Shown here: piece after piece, positions 15,363 to 23,713 of the stretch
How the letters are laid out: the number at the start of each line of letters is the position of its first letter
How positions within the stretch are numbered: position 1 is the first letter of the stretch
Source of the DNA: HK1 sp965221725
GTDB lineage: Bacteria; Pseudomonadota; Gammaproteobacteria; HK1
NCBI GenBank assembly: GCA_965221725.1
Contig: OZ244909.1
Coordinates: forward strand, 2,232,001 to 2,296,000
Reading direction: 5' to 3'
Length of the DNA: 64,000 nucleotides
Notes under the pieces: model-generated
The model's input: the letters and a program-made list of their open reading frames with translations, nothing else
The model's database searches: none
Told to the model about the DNA's origin: nothing
Program-made: the position numbers and the translations under genes

Positions 15363-15812
15363 TCATCCTGTGTGTCGACGGACCTGTCGTGCGGCGTCGA
15401 TTACCTGAACGTGGCCTTCGGCGCCGTAGGCAAGAATCGCGGTATCGGCGGTGAGGAGCGGAGCACCCCATCGACGGGCGGTGGCGATGATGAGTCGATC
15501 AGCGGGGTCGGCATGGAAATTGCCCGGTAGCCGCACGCTGTCGATCGCTATCGCCGGCTCGATGGGCACCAAGTCGATGCCGGGCGCCTGGAACACCGTC
15601 CGTATCCAGGCCCCCAGCTCCATTGCAAGCTGCAGACGGCCCTTCTCGACCAGGAGGGCGATTTCCCAGGGCGTGACGGCCGATACCCCAGCCCGGTCCG
15701 AGTACCTCGCCTCCTCGATGGTCGCGCGTGCAGCCTCGCTCAGCCGTCCACTGTCTTCCGCCGCCCAGATCAACGCATGCGTATCGAGCAAGATCACCGC
15801 AAGGCCGACCAA
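15363..15812 (-). CDS. vapC: VapC-type PIN toxin
   Basis: This 149-residue PIN protein has LLDTHALIWA at the N-terminus, WEIALLVEKGRL with the conserved Glu, DPADRLIIATA with the third acid and LLTADTAIL with the fourth. It overlaps the upstream antitoxin by 19 bases, indicating coupled translation. It differs clearly from the other VapCs nearby, so the cluster is not a simple tandem duplication of one pair. Confidence 0.9.
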   Translation of the reverse strand: MVGLAVILLDTHALIWAAEDSGRLSEAARATIEEARYSDRAGVSAVTPWEIALLVEKGRLQLAMELGAWIRTVFQAPGIDLVPIEPAIAIDSVRLPGNFHADPADRLIIATARRWGAPLLTADTAILAYGAEGHVQVIDAARQVRRHTG

Positions 15813-16042
15813 TCGGAAGGCGAGGCCGCCGGTTCGAAGGGATCCTCATATTTCACTACCGTCCCCTTCATCATTCCGATAAATCCCGGGTGCGTCTCCT
15901 GCGAAGCCGGCACCGGCGACAACACCGCAACCGGTCGCCCGCGGTTCGTGATGGTCACCGCCCCCCCATCGCGGTTCATTTCCTTGATGATGCGCAGACA
16001 CCTCGCTTTGAACTCCGCTGCCGGGACTTGCTTGCTGGTCAT
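15794..16042 (-). CDS. Phd/YefM-family antitoxin
   Basis: The ATG at 16042 gives 82 residues beginning MTSKQVPAAEFKARCL with ITNRGRPVAVLSPV, the standard Phd/YefM DNA-binding half. The C-terminal half is acidic and aromatic (TVVKYEDPF) for toxin binding. The AT-rich region immediately upstream is the likely autoregulated promoter. Confidence 0.88.
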   Translation of the reverse strand: MTSKQVPAAEFKARCLRIIKEMNRDGGAVTITNRGRPVAVLSPVPASQETHPGFIGMMKGTVVKYEDPFEPAASPSDWSALR

Positions 16043-16077
16043 CCGACTCTCTCCTTGAGGTGTTCGGTTGCAGCAAA

Positions 16078-16098
16078 ATGTACAGGAAAAATATACAT
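16078..16098 (-). promoter_or_regulatory. AT-rich promoter/operator of antitoxin-toxin operon
   Basis: ATGTA, eleven bases, TACAT: a small inverted repeat in the only AT-rich stretch near here, 36 bases upstream of the antitoxin start. It is a plausible Phd-type operator overlapping the promoter. Confidence 0.4.
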
Positions 16099-16260
16099 AA
16101 TTCAGCGCTCCCCCGCCCGCCCGCCGTTTGCCGTCCTGCCGAGTGCGAGATAGGCGGGGCGCGTCCCGCGTATACTCCCTCCGCTGACGGTCGAACCCCT
16201 TGGGCGGTACGTGGTCGAAGGTCTCTCGGCCGTGGATCCGCGTAGAGTTAGCCATACACC

Positions 16261-18816
16261 ATGATTCGATTCGCCGGCGCATTGAAGGCTCTCGGCATCC
16301 TGGTGCTGCTGGCGGTACTCGCCACCGGCCTCGGGGCGGTTGGCGTCTACCGGTACCTGGAGCCGAAGCTCCCTTCCGCGGAGACGCTGCGTGACGTGCG
16401 GTTGCAGGTGCCGTTGCGCGTCTACACCCGCGACGATCAGCTCATCGCCGAGTTCGGCGAGAAGCGCCGCGCCCCGCTTCACCTCCACGAAGTCCCGCAG
16501 CAGCTCATCCAGGCGTTTCTCGCCAGCGAGGACGACCGCTTCTTCGAACACCCGGGCGTCGACTGGCAGGGCCTCACCCGCGCCGTGCTCTACCTCGTCC
16601 GCACCGGGGAAAAGGGGCCCGGCGGCAGCACCATCACGATGCAGGTGGCCCGGAATTTCTTCCTGACCCGGGAGAAAACCTACATCCGCAAGCTCAACGA
16701 GATCCTCCTCGCGCTGAAGATCGAGCGCGAGTTCACCAAGCAGGAGATCCTGGAGCTCTACGTCAACAAGATCTTCCTTGGCCAGCGCGCCTACGGGGTG
16801 GGGGCCGCCGCGCAGGTGTACTACGGACGCCCGGTCGCGGAGCTCACTCTGCCCCAGGTCGCCATGATCGCCGGTCTGCCCAAGGCGCCTTCCCGGTTCA
16901 ACCCCGTGGCCGATCCCGAGCAGGCGGTCGGGCGCCGGAACTACGTGCTCCGGCGGATGCTGAAACTCGGCCACATCAATCAGGAGGAGCACGATGCCGC
17001 CCGCGCCGCGCCGGTCACCGCACGGGTGCACGGGCTCGCCGTCGAGGTCGAGGCGCCCTACGTCGCGGAGATGGTGCGCGCGCACATGGAGGAGACGTAC
17101 GGACCCGAGGCCTACACCGCCGGTTACAGGGTCCGCACGACCCTTGACAGCCGCCTCCAGCACGCCGCCAACGCGGCACTCCGGCAGACGCTGCTCGAAT
17201 ACGACGCCCGCCACGGGTTCCGCAAGCCGGAACGGCACGTCGCCACCGGGGACGGGGCGCCGACTCTGCGGCGCGCGCTGAAGGACATCCCGGAGCTGGG
17301 CGGGCTCGTGCCGGCGGTGGTCACCTCGGTGGACGCGCGTACCGTCGCTGTCTGGGCGCGGAACGAGGGTCCGGTGGAGATCGCGCCGGAGAGCATGGAC
17401 TGGGCCCGTCCCTACATCAACGAGAACCGTCGGGGCGAGGCCCCGAAGGCCGCCGATACGGTGCTGAAGGTCGGCGACGTCATCCGCCTGCAACGGGCCG
17501 GGGACGGCTGGAGCATCGCCCAGGTTCCGGATGTCGAGGGGGCGCTGGTCTCGCTCGACCCGGACGACGGTTCCATCGTCGCCCTGACCGGCGGCTTCGA
17601 CTTCCGCCGCAGCAAGTTCAACCGCGTGACCCAGGCCCGGCGCCAGCCCGGATCGAGCTTCAAGCCGTTCGTCTATTCGGCGGCGCTGGAGTACGGCTAC
17701 ACCGCCGCCAGCATCATCAACGACGCCCCGGTGGTGTACGAGGACGAGAGCCTCACGGGGGCGTGGCGGCCCGAGAACTACAGCGGCAAGTTCTTCGGCC
17801 CCACCCCGTTGCGCACCGCGTTGTTCAAGTCGCGCAATCTCGTCTCCATCCGGTTGCTGCGCGAGATCGGCATCGACTTCGCCCTCGATCACATCGCGAA
17901 GTTCGGAATCGACACGGAACGCCTGCCGCAGGGGCTGTCGCTCGCGCTCGGCAGCGGGGAGCTGACGCCGCTGGAGGCGGCCGCCGGGTATGCGGTGCTC
18001 GCCAACGGCGGTCATGCGGTGGAGCCGTACTTCATCGAGCGTGTGCTCGATGGGGACGACCGGCTTGTCTTCGCGGCCGACCCGCTCGTTGTGTGCCACC
18101 ACTGCGCAGACGACGCACCGATGACCGGGTCCGCATCCGAGGCCCCGGCCGGGGATGGGGGCGCGGGCGCCGCTTCCCTGGTCGATGCCACCACCAGCAC
18201 CGTCGCCGCCACCGCCACCGCTGATACCAACACCACCGCCGCCGGCACCTCCGCCACCGCCAACACCACCGCCGGCCCCGCGCCCGGCCCCGACCCCGGG
18301 CGGCCCGGGTTGGTGCGCCGCGCGCCGCGCGTCATCGATGCCCGCAACGCCTGGCTGATGGGCTCGCTGTTGCGCGATGTCGTCCGCCGCGGCACCGGGC
18401 GCAAGGCGCTGGTGCTGGAACGTGACGATCTCGCCGGCAAGACGGGCACCACGAACGATCAGTTCGATGCGTGGTTCTCCGGGTTCGCTCCCGGTCTCGT
18501 CGCCACCGCCTGGATCGGGTTCGACGAGTTCCGCCCCCTCGGTCGGCGCGAAACGGGCGCCACCGCCGCGTTGCCGATGTGGATCGCCTACATGAAGGAG
18601 GCGCTCGAAGACATCCCGCAGCGGGAAAACCCGCCGCCGGAGGGGATCGTGACCGTGCGCATCGACCCCGAGACCGGAGAGCTCACCGGCGCTTCGCACG
18701 AAGGCGCGGTGTTCGAGAGCTTCCGGGTGGAGCGGGCCCCGAAGAGCCGGGTCGCGGAGCGCCCGACCGGCGCGGAAGGGCCGGGCGCCGAGACGGTCCA
18801 GGAAAAGCTGTTCTGA
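16261..18816 (+). CDS. mrcA: Penicillin-binding protein 1A (bifunctional transglycosylase/transpeptidase)
   Basis: This 851-residue class A PBP has an N-terminal membrane anchor (residues about 8-30). The glycosyltransferase domain has catalytic Glu90 in EDDRFFEHPG, followed by GGSTITMQVARN. The transpeptidase has SxxK (SSFK, near 465), SxN (SRN, near 524) and KTG (KTGTT, near 727). It polymerises and cross-links peptidoglycan in the periplasm. Between SxN and KTG, residues about 625-690 form an Ala/Thr/Gly/Pro-rich low-complexity insertion not usual for the family. The ATG at 16261 gives a normal start. The gene is monocistronic here. Confidence 0.95.
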   Translation: MIRFAGALKALGILVLLAVLATGLGAVGVYRYLEPKLPSAETLRDVRLQVPLRVYTRDDQLIAEFGEKRRAPLHLHEVPQQLIQAFLASEDDRFFEHPGVDWQGLTRAVLYLVRTGEKGPGGSTITMQVARNFFLTREKTYIRKLNEILLALKIEREFTKQEILELYVNKIFLGQRAYGVGAAAQVYYGRPVAELTLPQVAMIAGLPKAPSRFNPVADPEQAVGRRNYVLRRMLKLGHINQEEHDAARAAPVTARVHGLAVEVEAPYVAEMVRAHMEETYGPEAYTAGYRVRTTLDSRLQHAANAALRQTLLEYDARHGFRKPERHVATGDGAPTLRRALKDIPELGGLVPAVVTSVDARTVAVWARNEGPVEIAPESMDWARPYINENRRGEAPKAADTVLKVGDVIRLQRAGDGWSIAQVPDVEGALVSLDPDDGSIVALTGGFDFRRSKFNRVTQARRQPGSSFKPFVYSAALEYGYTAASIINDAPVVYEDESLTGAWRPENYSGKFFGPTPLRTALFKSRNLVSIRLLREIGIDFALDHIAKFGIDTERLPQGLSLALGSGELTPLEAAAGYAVLANGGHAVEPYFIERVLDGDDRLVFAADPLVVCHHCADDAPMTGSASEAPAGDGGAGAASLVDATTSTVAATATADTNTTAAGTSATANTTAGPAPGPDPGRPGLVRRAPRVIDARNAWLMGSLLRDVVRRGTGRKALVLERDDLAGKTGTTNDQFDAWFSGFAPGLVATAWIGFDEFRPLGRRETGATAALPMWIAYMKEALEDIPQRENPPPEGIVTVRIDPETGELTGASHEGAVFESFRVERAPKSRVAERPTGAEGPGAETVQEKLF

Positions 18817-18877
18817 GCGCCGCGCGCCGCGGCGACATCCGGCAATGAGGTATCCAGCCCGGAAATTGCCGCTATTC

Positions 18878-18938
18878 GCGAAGCGAGGGTGCGGAGATGG
18901 CTGCTTTCGCAAGGCGAACGCGAGTCAGGGCCCGCAGC
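18878..18938. repeat. Dispersed intergenic repeat, copy A
   Basis: About 60 bases (GCGAAGCGAGGGTGCGGAGA onward) match 35188-35248 with a few changes. The short lead-in AGCCCGGAAAT is also shared. It lies between PBP1A and the next gene, overlapping no certain coding sequence. Confidence 0.75.
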
Positions 18939-18969
18939 CGTGAATCGGGGCGATTTCCGGGCTGAGGTC

Positions 18970-19572
18970 GTGAATGTGAAGCAGATACAGGGGCGGCAGC
19001 AGATCGCCCACGAGGCGGCGAAGCTGATGGTCGAGAACGGCATTCGCGACTACCAGCTCGCGAAGCGCAAGGCGGCGGTGCGTCTCGGCTTGGGGGATTT
19101 GCGCGATCTCCCGCGCAACGACGAGATCGAGCGCGAACGCGAGGCGTACCAGCGGCTGTTCGGGGCCGAAGAACACTTGCGGCATGTTGTTTCGCTGCGC
19201 CGGCACGCGCTCGAGGCGATGCGGCTGCTCGATGACTTCCGGCCCCGACTCGTGGGCCCGGTCCTGAGCGGAACCGCCGACCGGCACAGCGAGATCTGCC
19301 TGCATCTGTTCTCCGACCCGCCGGAGGAGGTCGCCCTGTTCCTGCTCGATCGCGGCATCCCCCATGATCAGGGCGAGGCGCGGGTGCGCTTTCAGGCCGA
19401 CGGTCACGAGCGCCTTCCCGCCTTCCGCTTCCTTGCCGGCGAGGCGCCGGTGGAGCTGGTGGTGTTCTCGGCGCGGGCGCGGCGGCGCATCCCGCTCAGC
19501 CCCGTGGACGGACGGCCGATGCGGCGGGCGAAGTTGGCGGAGGTCGTCGCCCTGGTCGAAGCGGCGGCGTGA
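18970..19572 (+). CDS. Conserved protein, possible nucleotidyltransferase
   Basis: The GTG at 18970 (GAGG just upstream; GTG 18976 also possible) gives about 200 residues. The frame is open further upstream but that part is dispersed-repeat sequence. Features are a basic N-terminal helical region (AAKLMVENGIRDYQLAKRKA) and a central LRRHALEAMRLLDDFRPRLV plus GPVLSGTADRHSEICLHLFS, which resembles the strand-turn-helix region of nucleotidyltransferase-like proteins. I recognise it as a conserved proteobacterial hypothetical protein; the activity is tentative. Confidence 0.6.
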   Translation: MNVKQIQGRQQIAHEAAKLMVENGIRDYQLAKRKAAVRLGLGDLRDLPRNDEIEREREAYQRLFGAEEHLRHVVSLRRHALEAMRLLDDFRPRLVGPVLSGTADRHSEICLHLFSDPPEEVALFLLDRGIPHDQGEARVRFQADGHERLPAFRFLAGEAPVELVVFSARARRRIPLSPVDGRPMRRAKLAEVVALVEAAA

Positions 19573-19774
19573 GCACGGCCGTTGTCGTGCCGGGAGCTCG
19601 TGCGGCGAAGGCTCGAACATCGCTCCGTCTCCGCCCGTCTCGCCGGACTTCTGCCGGAGCCGCGGGCACGTCAATCGCCCGCGCGTCCACCGCCATTCTC
19701 GTGAAGACGGAGAGTGGGAATCCACGCGGCCCGGCCCGCGCCCGGATGCGCGTGAGCGCAGACGCCGGCGCGCG

Positions 19775-22255
19775 ATGACGGCGCCCGAGCCGATTCTCCG
19801 AGTTGCGGTGCCGGTGCCGGTCCGGCATCTGTTCGACTACCTGCCACCGCGCCCGGGGTCGGCACCGCCGGTGCGTCCCGGCGCCCGGGTCCGGGTGCCG
19901 TTCGGCCGCACCTCCGCCGTCGGGGTTGTGGTCGGCGTCGCGCGTGCGAGCGCGGTCGACGCGCGGCGTCTCAAGCGCGTGCGCGAGGTCATCGATCCGG
20001 AGCCGCTGCTCGACCCGGCGCTGCTCAAGCTGCTCCTCTGGGCGAGCGGATACTTCCATCATCCCGTCGGCGAGGTCGTCGTCGGGACGCTGCCGAAGCT
20101 GCTGCGTCTCGGGCGGGCGCCGAAGGCCGAACGGATGGTGCGGTACGCGGCGACCCCGGCCGGCGGGCAAGCCCTGGCCGAGGGGCTGGGCGGTGCGCCG
20201 GTCCAGCGCCGTCTGCTCGGTTTCATGGTCGGCGCCGGGAGCGTCTCGGAGGCGGAACTGGCGGCCGCGCACCGCGACTGGCGCCGGCCGATGCGGGCGC
20301 TGATCGCGAAGGACTGGGCGCAGCCGGTCTCCGACCCGCCGGGCGGGGCTGATCGAGCCGATACCCTCCAGCGTTTCGATCGGCCGGCCCGGGGGGACGA
20401 TCGGCAACGCGACGCCGACCGACATGAGGGCGGCGGTGGGTCCGATCGTCCGATCCGGAGTGATGGCCAGCAGCGCGAGACCGGCCGGCCTGATGGCGGC
20501 GGCGGCCCTGATCGTCCGGTTCGAAGTGAAGAACTGCCGCGCGAGGCCGGTCAGCCCGATGAGGCCAGCCGGCCGGATCGCCCGCTTCTGAGCGAAGCGC
20601 CGCGGCACGAGGCCAGCCGGTCCGATGCGCCGGCCCCCCCTGATCGTCCGGCCCTCAACGCCGCGCAGAGCCGTGCGGTGGAGGCGGTGAAGGCGCGCCT
20701 CGGGAAGTTCAGCCCCTTCGTGCTCGACGGCGTCACCGGCAGCGGCAAGACGGAGGTCTACCTGCGGCTGATCGAGACGACGGTGGCGCGCGGACGTCAG
20801 GCGCTGGTGCTCATTCCCGAGATCGGACTCACCCCGCAGCTCCTCGCCCGCTTCAACGCGCGGCTCTCCTGCCGGGTGGTGGCGCTTCACTCCGGGCTTT
20901 CCGACGGCGAGCGGCTTGCATCCTGGACCCAGGCGCGCGACGGCACCGCGGATGTGTTAGTGGGTACTCGCTCCGCAGTGTTCGTGCCGCTGGCGCGGCC
21001 GGGGCTCTTCATCGTCGACGAGGAGCACGACCTCTCGTTCAAGCAGCAGGACGGGTTCCGCTACTCCGCCCGTGACCTCGCGGTAGTTCGTGCCCGTGAC
21101 GCCGGTGCCCCGGTCGTGCTCGGCAGCGCCACCCCGTCGCTGGAAGCCGTCGAGAACGTGCGGCGTGGGCGCTACCACCGGCTCGAACTCCCGCACCGTG
21201 CGGGCGGTGCCGCCCCGCCGCGCATCGATGTCGTCGACCTGCGGGCGCGGGCCTTCGACAGCGGCCTCTGCGACGTGCTGGTCGAGGCGCTGGAGCAGAC
21301 GAAGGCCCGCTCCGAGCAGGCGCTGCTGTTCATCAACCGGCGCGGCTACGCCCCCCGGCTCATGTGCCACGCATGCGGCTGGATCGCGGACTGCGACCGC
21401 TGCGATGCGCACCTCGTGCTCCACCGGGAAGACGGGCGGATGCGCTGCCATCACTGCGCCGCGGAGCGCCCGATCGTCGACGAGTGCCCTGCCTGCGGCT
21501 CGAAGAACGTGCGTCGGCTGGGGCTCGGCACGGAGCGGGTCGCGAGCGCGCTGGAGAAGAGAATCACCGGGCTGCGGGTGGCCCGGATGGACCGCGACGC
21601 GACGCGCCGGCGCGGATCGCTGGAGGCGCTGCTCCACCGCGTGCACGCCGGCGAGGTGGATGCGGTGGTCGGCACCCAGATGCTCGCAAAGGGGCACCAC
21701 TTCCCGAACGTCACCCTGGTGGCGATTCTCGACGCCGACGCCGGGCTGTTCGGCATCGACTTCCGGGCCACGGAACGGATGGCCCAGTTGCTGCTCCAGG
21801 TCGCCGGCCGCGCCGGGCGGGGCGACCGCACCGGTCGGGTCCTCCTGCAGACCCACCACCCGGAGCATCCCCTGCTCCGGGTGCTGGTGCTGGAGGGCTA
21901 CCGGAAGTTCTGCGCCGAGGCTCTTATGGAGCGTCGCGGTGCCCGCCTGCCGCCCTTCGCGAGCTTCGCCCTGGTGCGGGCCGAAGCGCGGCAGCGTGAC
22001 GCCCCGCAATCGTTCCTGCGCGCCGCCGAGGCTTGCGCGAGCGCCTGCCCCCACCCCGGCGTATCGGTACTGGGCCCGGTGCCCTCGCCGATGGAACGCC
22101 GCGCCGGCCGCTATCGCGCCCAGTTACTGGTCGACGCTGCGTCGCGACGCGCACTCCAGCGGTTCCTTCCGGAGTGGATCGCGGCGCTGGAGTCCCTGCC
22201 GTCGGCGCGCAAGGTCCGATGGTCCATTGATGTCGACCCGCAGGAGATGGTCTGA
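19775..22255 (+). CDS. priA: Primosomal protein N' (replication restart helicase PriA)
   Basis: The ATG at 19775 gives 826 residues against the usual 730 or so. In order: an N-terminal DNA-binding region (VPVRHLFDYLPP), helicase Walker A GVTGSGKTE near 320, the DEEH box near 414, and zinc-binding Cys pairs (CHACGW, CDRCDA, CHHCA, CPACGS) between about 530 and 576. Helicase motifs follow (GTQMLAKGHHFPN, QVAGRAGRG). It restarts stalled replication forks. The extra length is four tandem 22-residue repeats before the helicase domain. The frame is open far upstream, but sequence before 19775 does not match the family. Confidence 0.95.
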   Translation: MTAPEPILRVAVPVPVRHLFDYLPPRPGSAPPVRPGARVRVPFGRTSAVGVVVGVARASAVDARRLKRVREVIDPEPLLDPALLKLLLWASGYFHHPVGEVVVGTLPKLLRLGRAPKAERMVRYAATPAGGQALAEGLGGAPVQRRLLGFMVGAGSVSEAELAAAHRDWRRPMRALIAKDWAQPVSDPPGGADRADTLQRFDRPARGDDRQRDADRHEGGGGSDRPIRSDGQQRETGRPDGGGGPDRPVRSEELPREAGQPDEASRPDRPLLSEAPRHEASRSDAPAPPDRPALNAAQSRAVEAVKARLGKFSPFVLDGVTGSGKTEVYLRLIETTVARGRQALVLIPEIGLTPQLLARFNARLSCRVVALHSGLSDGERLASWTQARDGTADVLVGTRSAVFVPLARPGLFIVDEEHDLSFKQQDGFRYSARDLAVVRARDAGAPVVLGSATPSLEAVENVRRGRYHRLELPHRAGGAAPPRIDVVDLRARAFDSGLCDVLVEALEQTKARSEQALLFINRRGYAPRLMCHACGWIADCDRCDAHLVLHREDGRMRCHHCAAERPIVDECPACGSKNVRRLGLGTERVASALEKRITGLRVARMDRDATRRRGSLEALLHRVHAGEVDAVVGTQMLAKGHHFPNVTLVAILDADAGLFGIDFRATERMAQLLLQVAGRAGRGDRTGRVLLQTHHPEHPLLRVLVLEGYRKFCAEALMERRGARLPPFASFALVRAEARQRDAPQSFLRAAEACASACPHPGVSVLGPVPSPMERRAGRYRAQLLVDAASRRALQRFLPEWIAALESLPSARKVRWSIDVDPQEMV
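20378..20641 (+). repeat. Four tandem 66-bp repeats in priA linker
   Basis: The units start at 20378, 20444, 20510 and 20576. Each encodes 22 residues beginning DRP (DRPARG, DRPIRS, DRPVRS, DRPLLS), and a fifth DRPALN opens at 20642. The units are charged, Gly/Pro-rich and probably disordered. Confidence 0.85.
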
Positions 22256-22306
22256 CCCGCACGGCTCGCCAGGTGGCGAGCGGTCCGACCGGGTGAGAAA
22301 TGCGGG

Positions 22307-22462
22307 TCAGGGCGACCCGTCGCGGATGAATTTCACTGGCCGGAAGAACGGGCGCCGGATTTCCTCGTCGTCCATCTCCGGCATGTCGATTTCCGCTTCC
22401 AGCTCCGTCTTGCCTGGCTGGTAGTCAAGTGACTTGATGCAGACGGTGCGAGGTTCCCGAAC
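22307..22462 (-). pseudogene. Small conserved-looking C-terminal fragment
   Basis: The minus strand reads EPRTVCIKSLDYQPGKTEL, then EAEIDMPEMDDEE, then RRPFFRPVKFIRD and a stop, with coding-like composition. A stop codon (TGA) lies in frame just upstream and no start codon precedes the conserved part, so it looks like the tail of a small antitoxin-like protein whose 5' end is lost or frameshifted. Family assignment is uncertain. Confidence 0.4.
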
Positions 22463-22837
22463 TTCGGGGGCGGGCGGCGTGGTTGGTCATTGCCCATGTC
22501 TCTTTTTTCGGAACGGAACAGATAGCCATGGGCTTGCCTGATCTCCACTCAAGCTGGATTCAACTGCATGCTGCTATCTGTTGCCCTGATTCCAGAGTAC
22601 AGAGGGGAATACCCAACAAGGCTTGCAGGGTCGGATTCTCCCGGGGTCGGATTCTTGCGGACCCGATTTCCGATCCGGAAAAAACACGCCCGACCGAAGC
22701 CGGGCGCGTGTCGTGGATTGTTCAACCGCCGGCCCGACCGCGGCCGCCAGGAATGCGGCGGCCGTTCCGGGAGCCTTCAGGGCGCGCGGCTGGCGCCCTC
22801 GTTCTTCGCAAGGGCGCGGCGGCGGGCTTCCATCCGG
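22463..22837. other. Intergenic region with terminator
   Basis: Apart from the terminator at 22679-22711 no feature was seen. A short direct repeat GTCGGATTCT occurs twice near 22630-22655. Confidence 0.4.
22679..22711 (-). terminator. Rho-independent terminator for secreted-protein gene
   Basis: On the minus strand a GC-rich stem (ACACGCGCCCG paired with CGGGCGTGT, loop near GCTTCGGT) is followed by six T. It lies about 125 bases beyond the stop of the 22838-23461 gene and is correctly oriented for it. Confidence 0.75.
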
Positions 22838-23461
22838 TTACTGGTTGCCGCCGAGCAAATCGCCGCCGGGGCCGACCCGCGCGCAACCCTTGCCGCCCAT
22901 GAACAGGAAGTAGGCCGATCCTGAGCTGGTCGCGTTGGCTACGGAGGTCAATTCTAAGGTCACCACCGCGAGCTCGCCGGGCCCCTGCTGGCTATTGTTG
23001 CGACTGCGGTTGCTCCAGATGTGGGCGCCGGCTACGGGGCGCACCTCGTAGATGTTCTCCCCAATAACCGGGGCGGCTATGCCCCATCTCGTGGGGGGCA
23101 CTCGCTGCCATACACCTCTGTTGCTATTCTCATTTCGCCACTCCCAGTCTTGGAATGCGCCAGCCGCCCGGTACTCACTCCCAATCTCAGCAAAAACAAC
23201 GGACGGGAAGTCATTTCGAGTGCGGGTTTGGCCGTCGGTGCTCGATAGGGTGAGCGCGAAGCGGCCCGGCCTGGCGTGGTCGCCACAGCCATCTACGACT
23301 GCGGAAACCCTTTTGAGTGTCATGGCGCAAGTCGCCCGGGTGCAGGTGGTTTGCGCCTGCGCTGCCCCTGCAAGCAGCAGGAAGCAGAGCATCGCGGCCG
23401 CGAGGGCCGTCAGTCTAGCGCGGGGGGGGGGGGGGGGGGGGGGGGGGGGTCTGTTTGTCAT
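22838..23461 (-). CDS. Secreted protein with C28 tract in the signal-peptide leader
   Basis: The ATG at 23461 has a good ribosome-binding site (AAGGGAGA, about six bases upstream) and gives 207 residues. After MTNR the gene contains 28 consecutive C, read as nine prolines. RARLTALAAAMLCFLLLAGA and an AQAQ signal peptidase site follow. The mature protein has four cysteines (TTCTRATC, DGCG, KGCARV), an aromatic Asn-rich centre and a Gly-rich end. No family is recognised. A terminator follows. The long tract makes the frame inherently unstable; as read it is on. Confidence 0.75.
   Translation of the reverse strand: MTNRPPPPPPPPPRARLTALAAAMLCFLLLAGAAQAQTTCTRATCAMTLKRVSAVVDGCGDHARPGRFALTLSSTDGQTRTRNDFPSVVFAEIGSEYRAAGAFQDWEWRNENSNRGVWQRVPPTRWGIAAPVIGENIYEVRPVAGAHIWSNRSRNNSQQGPGELAVVTLELTSVANATSSGSAYFLFMGGKGCARVGPGGDLLGGNQ
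23422..23449 (-). repeat. Homopolymer of 28 G (C on coding strand)
   Basis: Twenty-eight G in a row lie inside the coding sequence between codon 4 and the signal peptide. The exact length in the sample cannot be trusted, since both sequencing and biology vary such tracts. Confidence 0.85.
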
Positions 23462-23713
23462 TGCGTGTCTCCCTTGCTCTACCCGGCCCTGGAAGAAATC
23501 ACGCCCCGAGGCGGGCCAAAATCCACGGGGGGAGAATGCGGGCCGGAGAGCAGCCCTTGCCGTGCCTCGGCGGTCTTGCGCAGACGGTGCAGCAGGAACC
23601 ACGCCGCCTTCCGGCCGATGCCGAGTTCCCATCGCGACTCCATCGAGTGTACGCCCTTGAGGTTTGTCGTGCATGGGGATGACCCTGCGGCTCTGGTGAG
23701 CGCAGATGCCGGG

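Noticed and set aside
16102..18912. 936-codon minus-strand frame opposite mrcA
   Set aside because: Shadow of the PBP1A gene; no recognisable motif.
23422..23449. Dismissing the G28 run as a pure two-colour sequencing artefact
   Set aside because: It is in frame, flanked by a correct start and signal peptide, and matched by an equivalent C13 in another gene; it stays a finding with that caveat.
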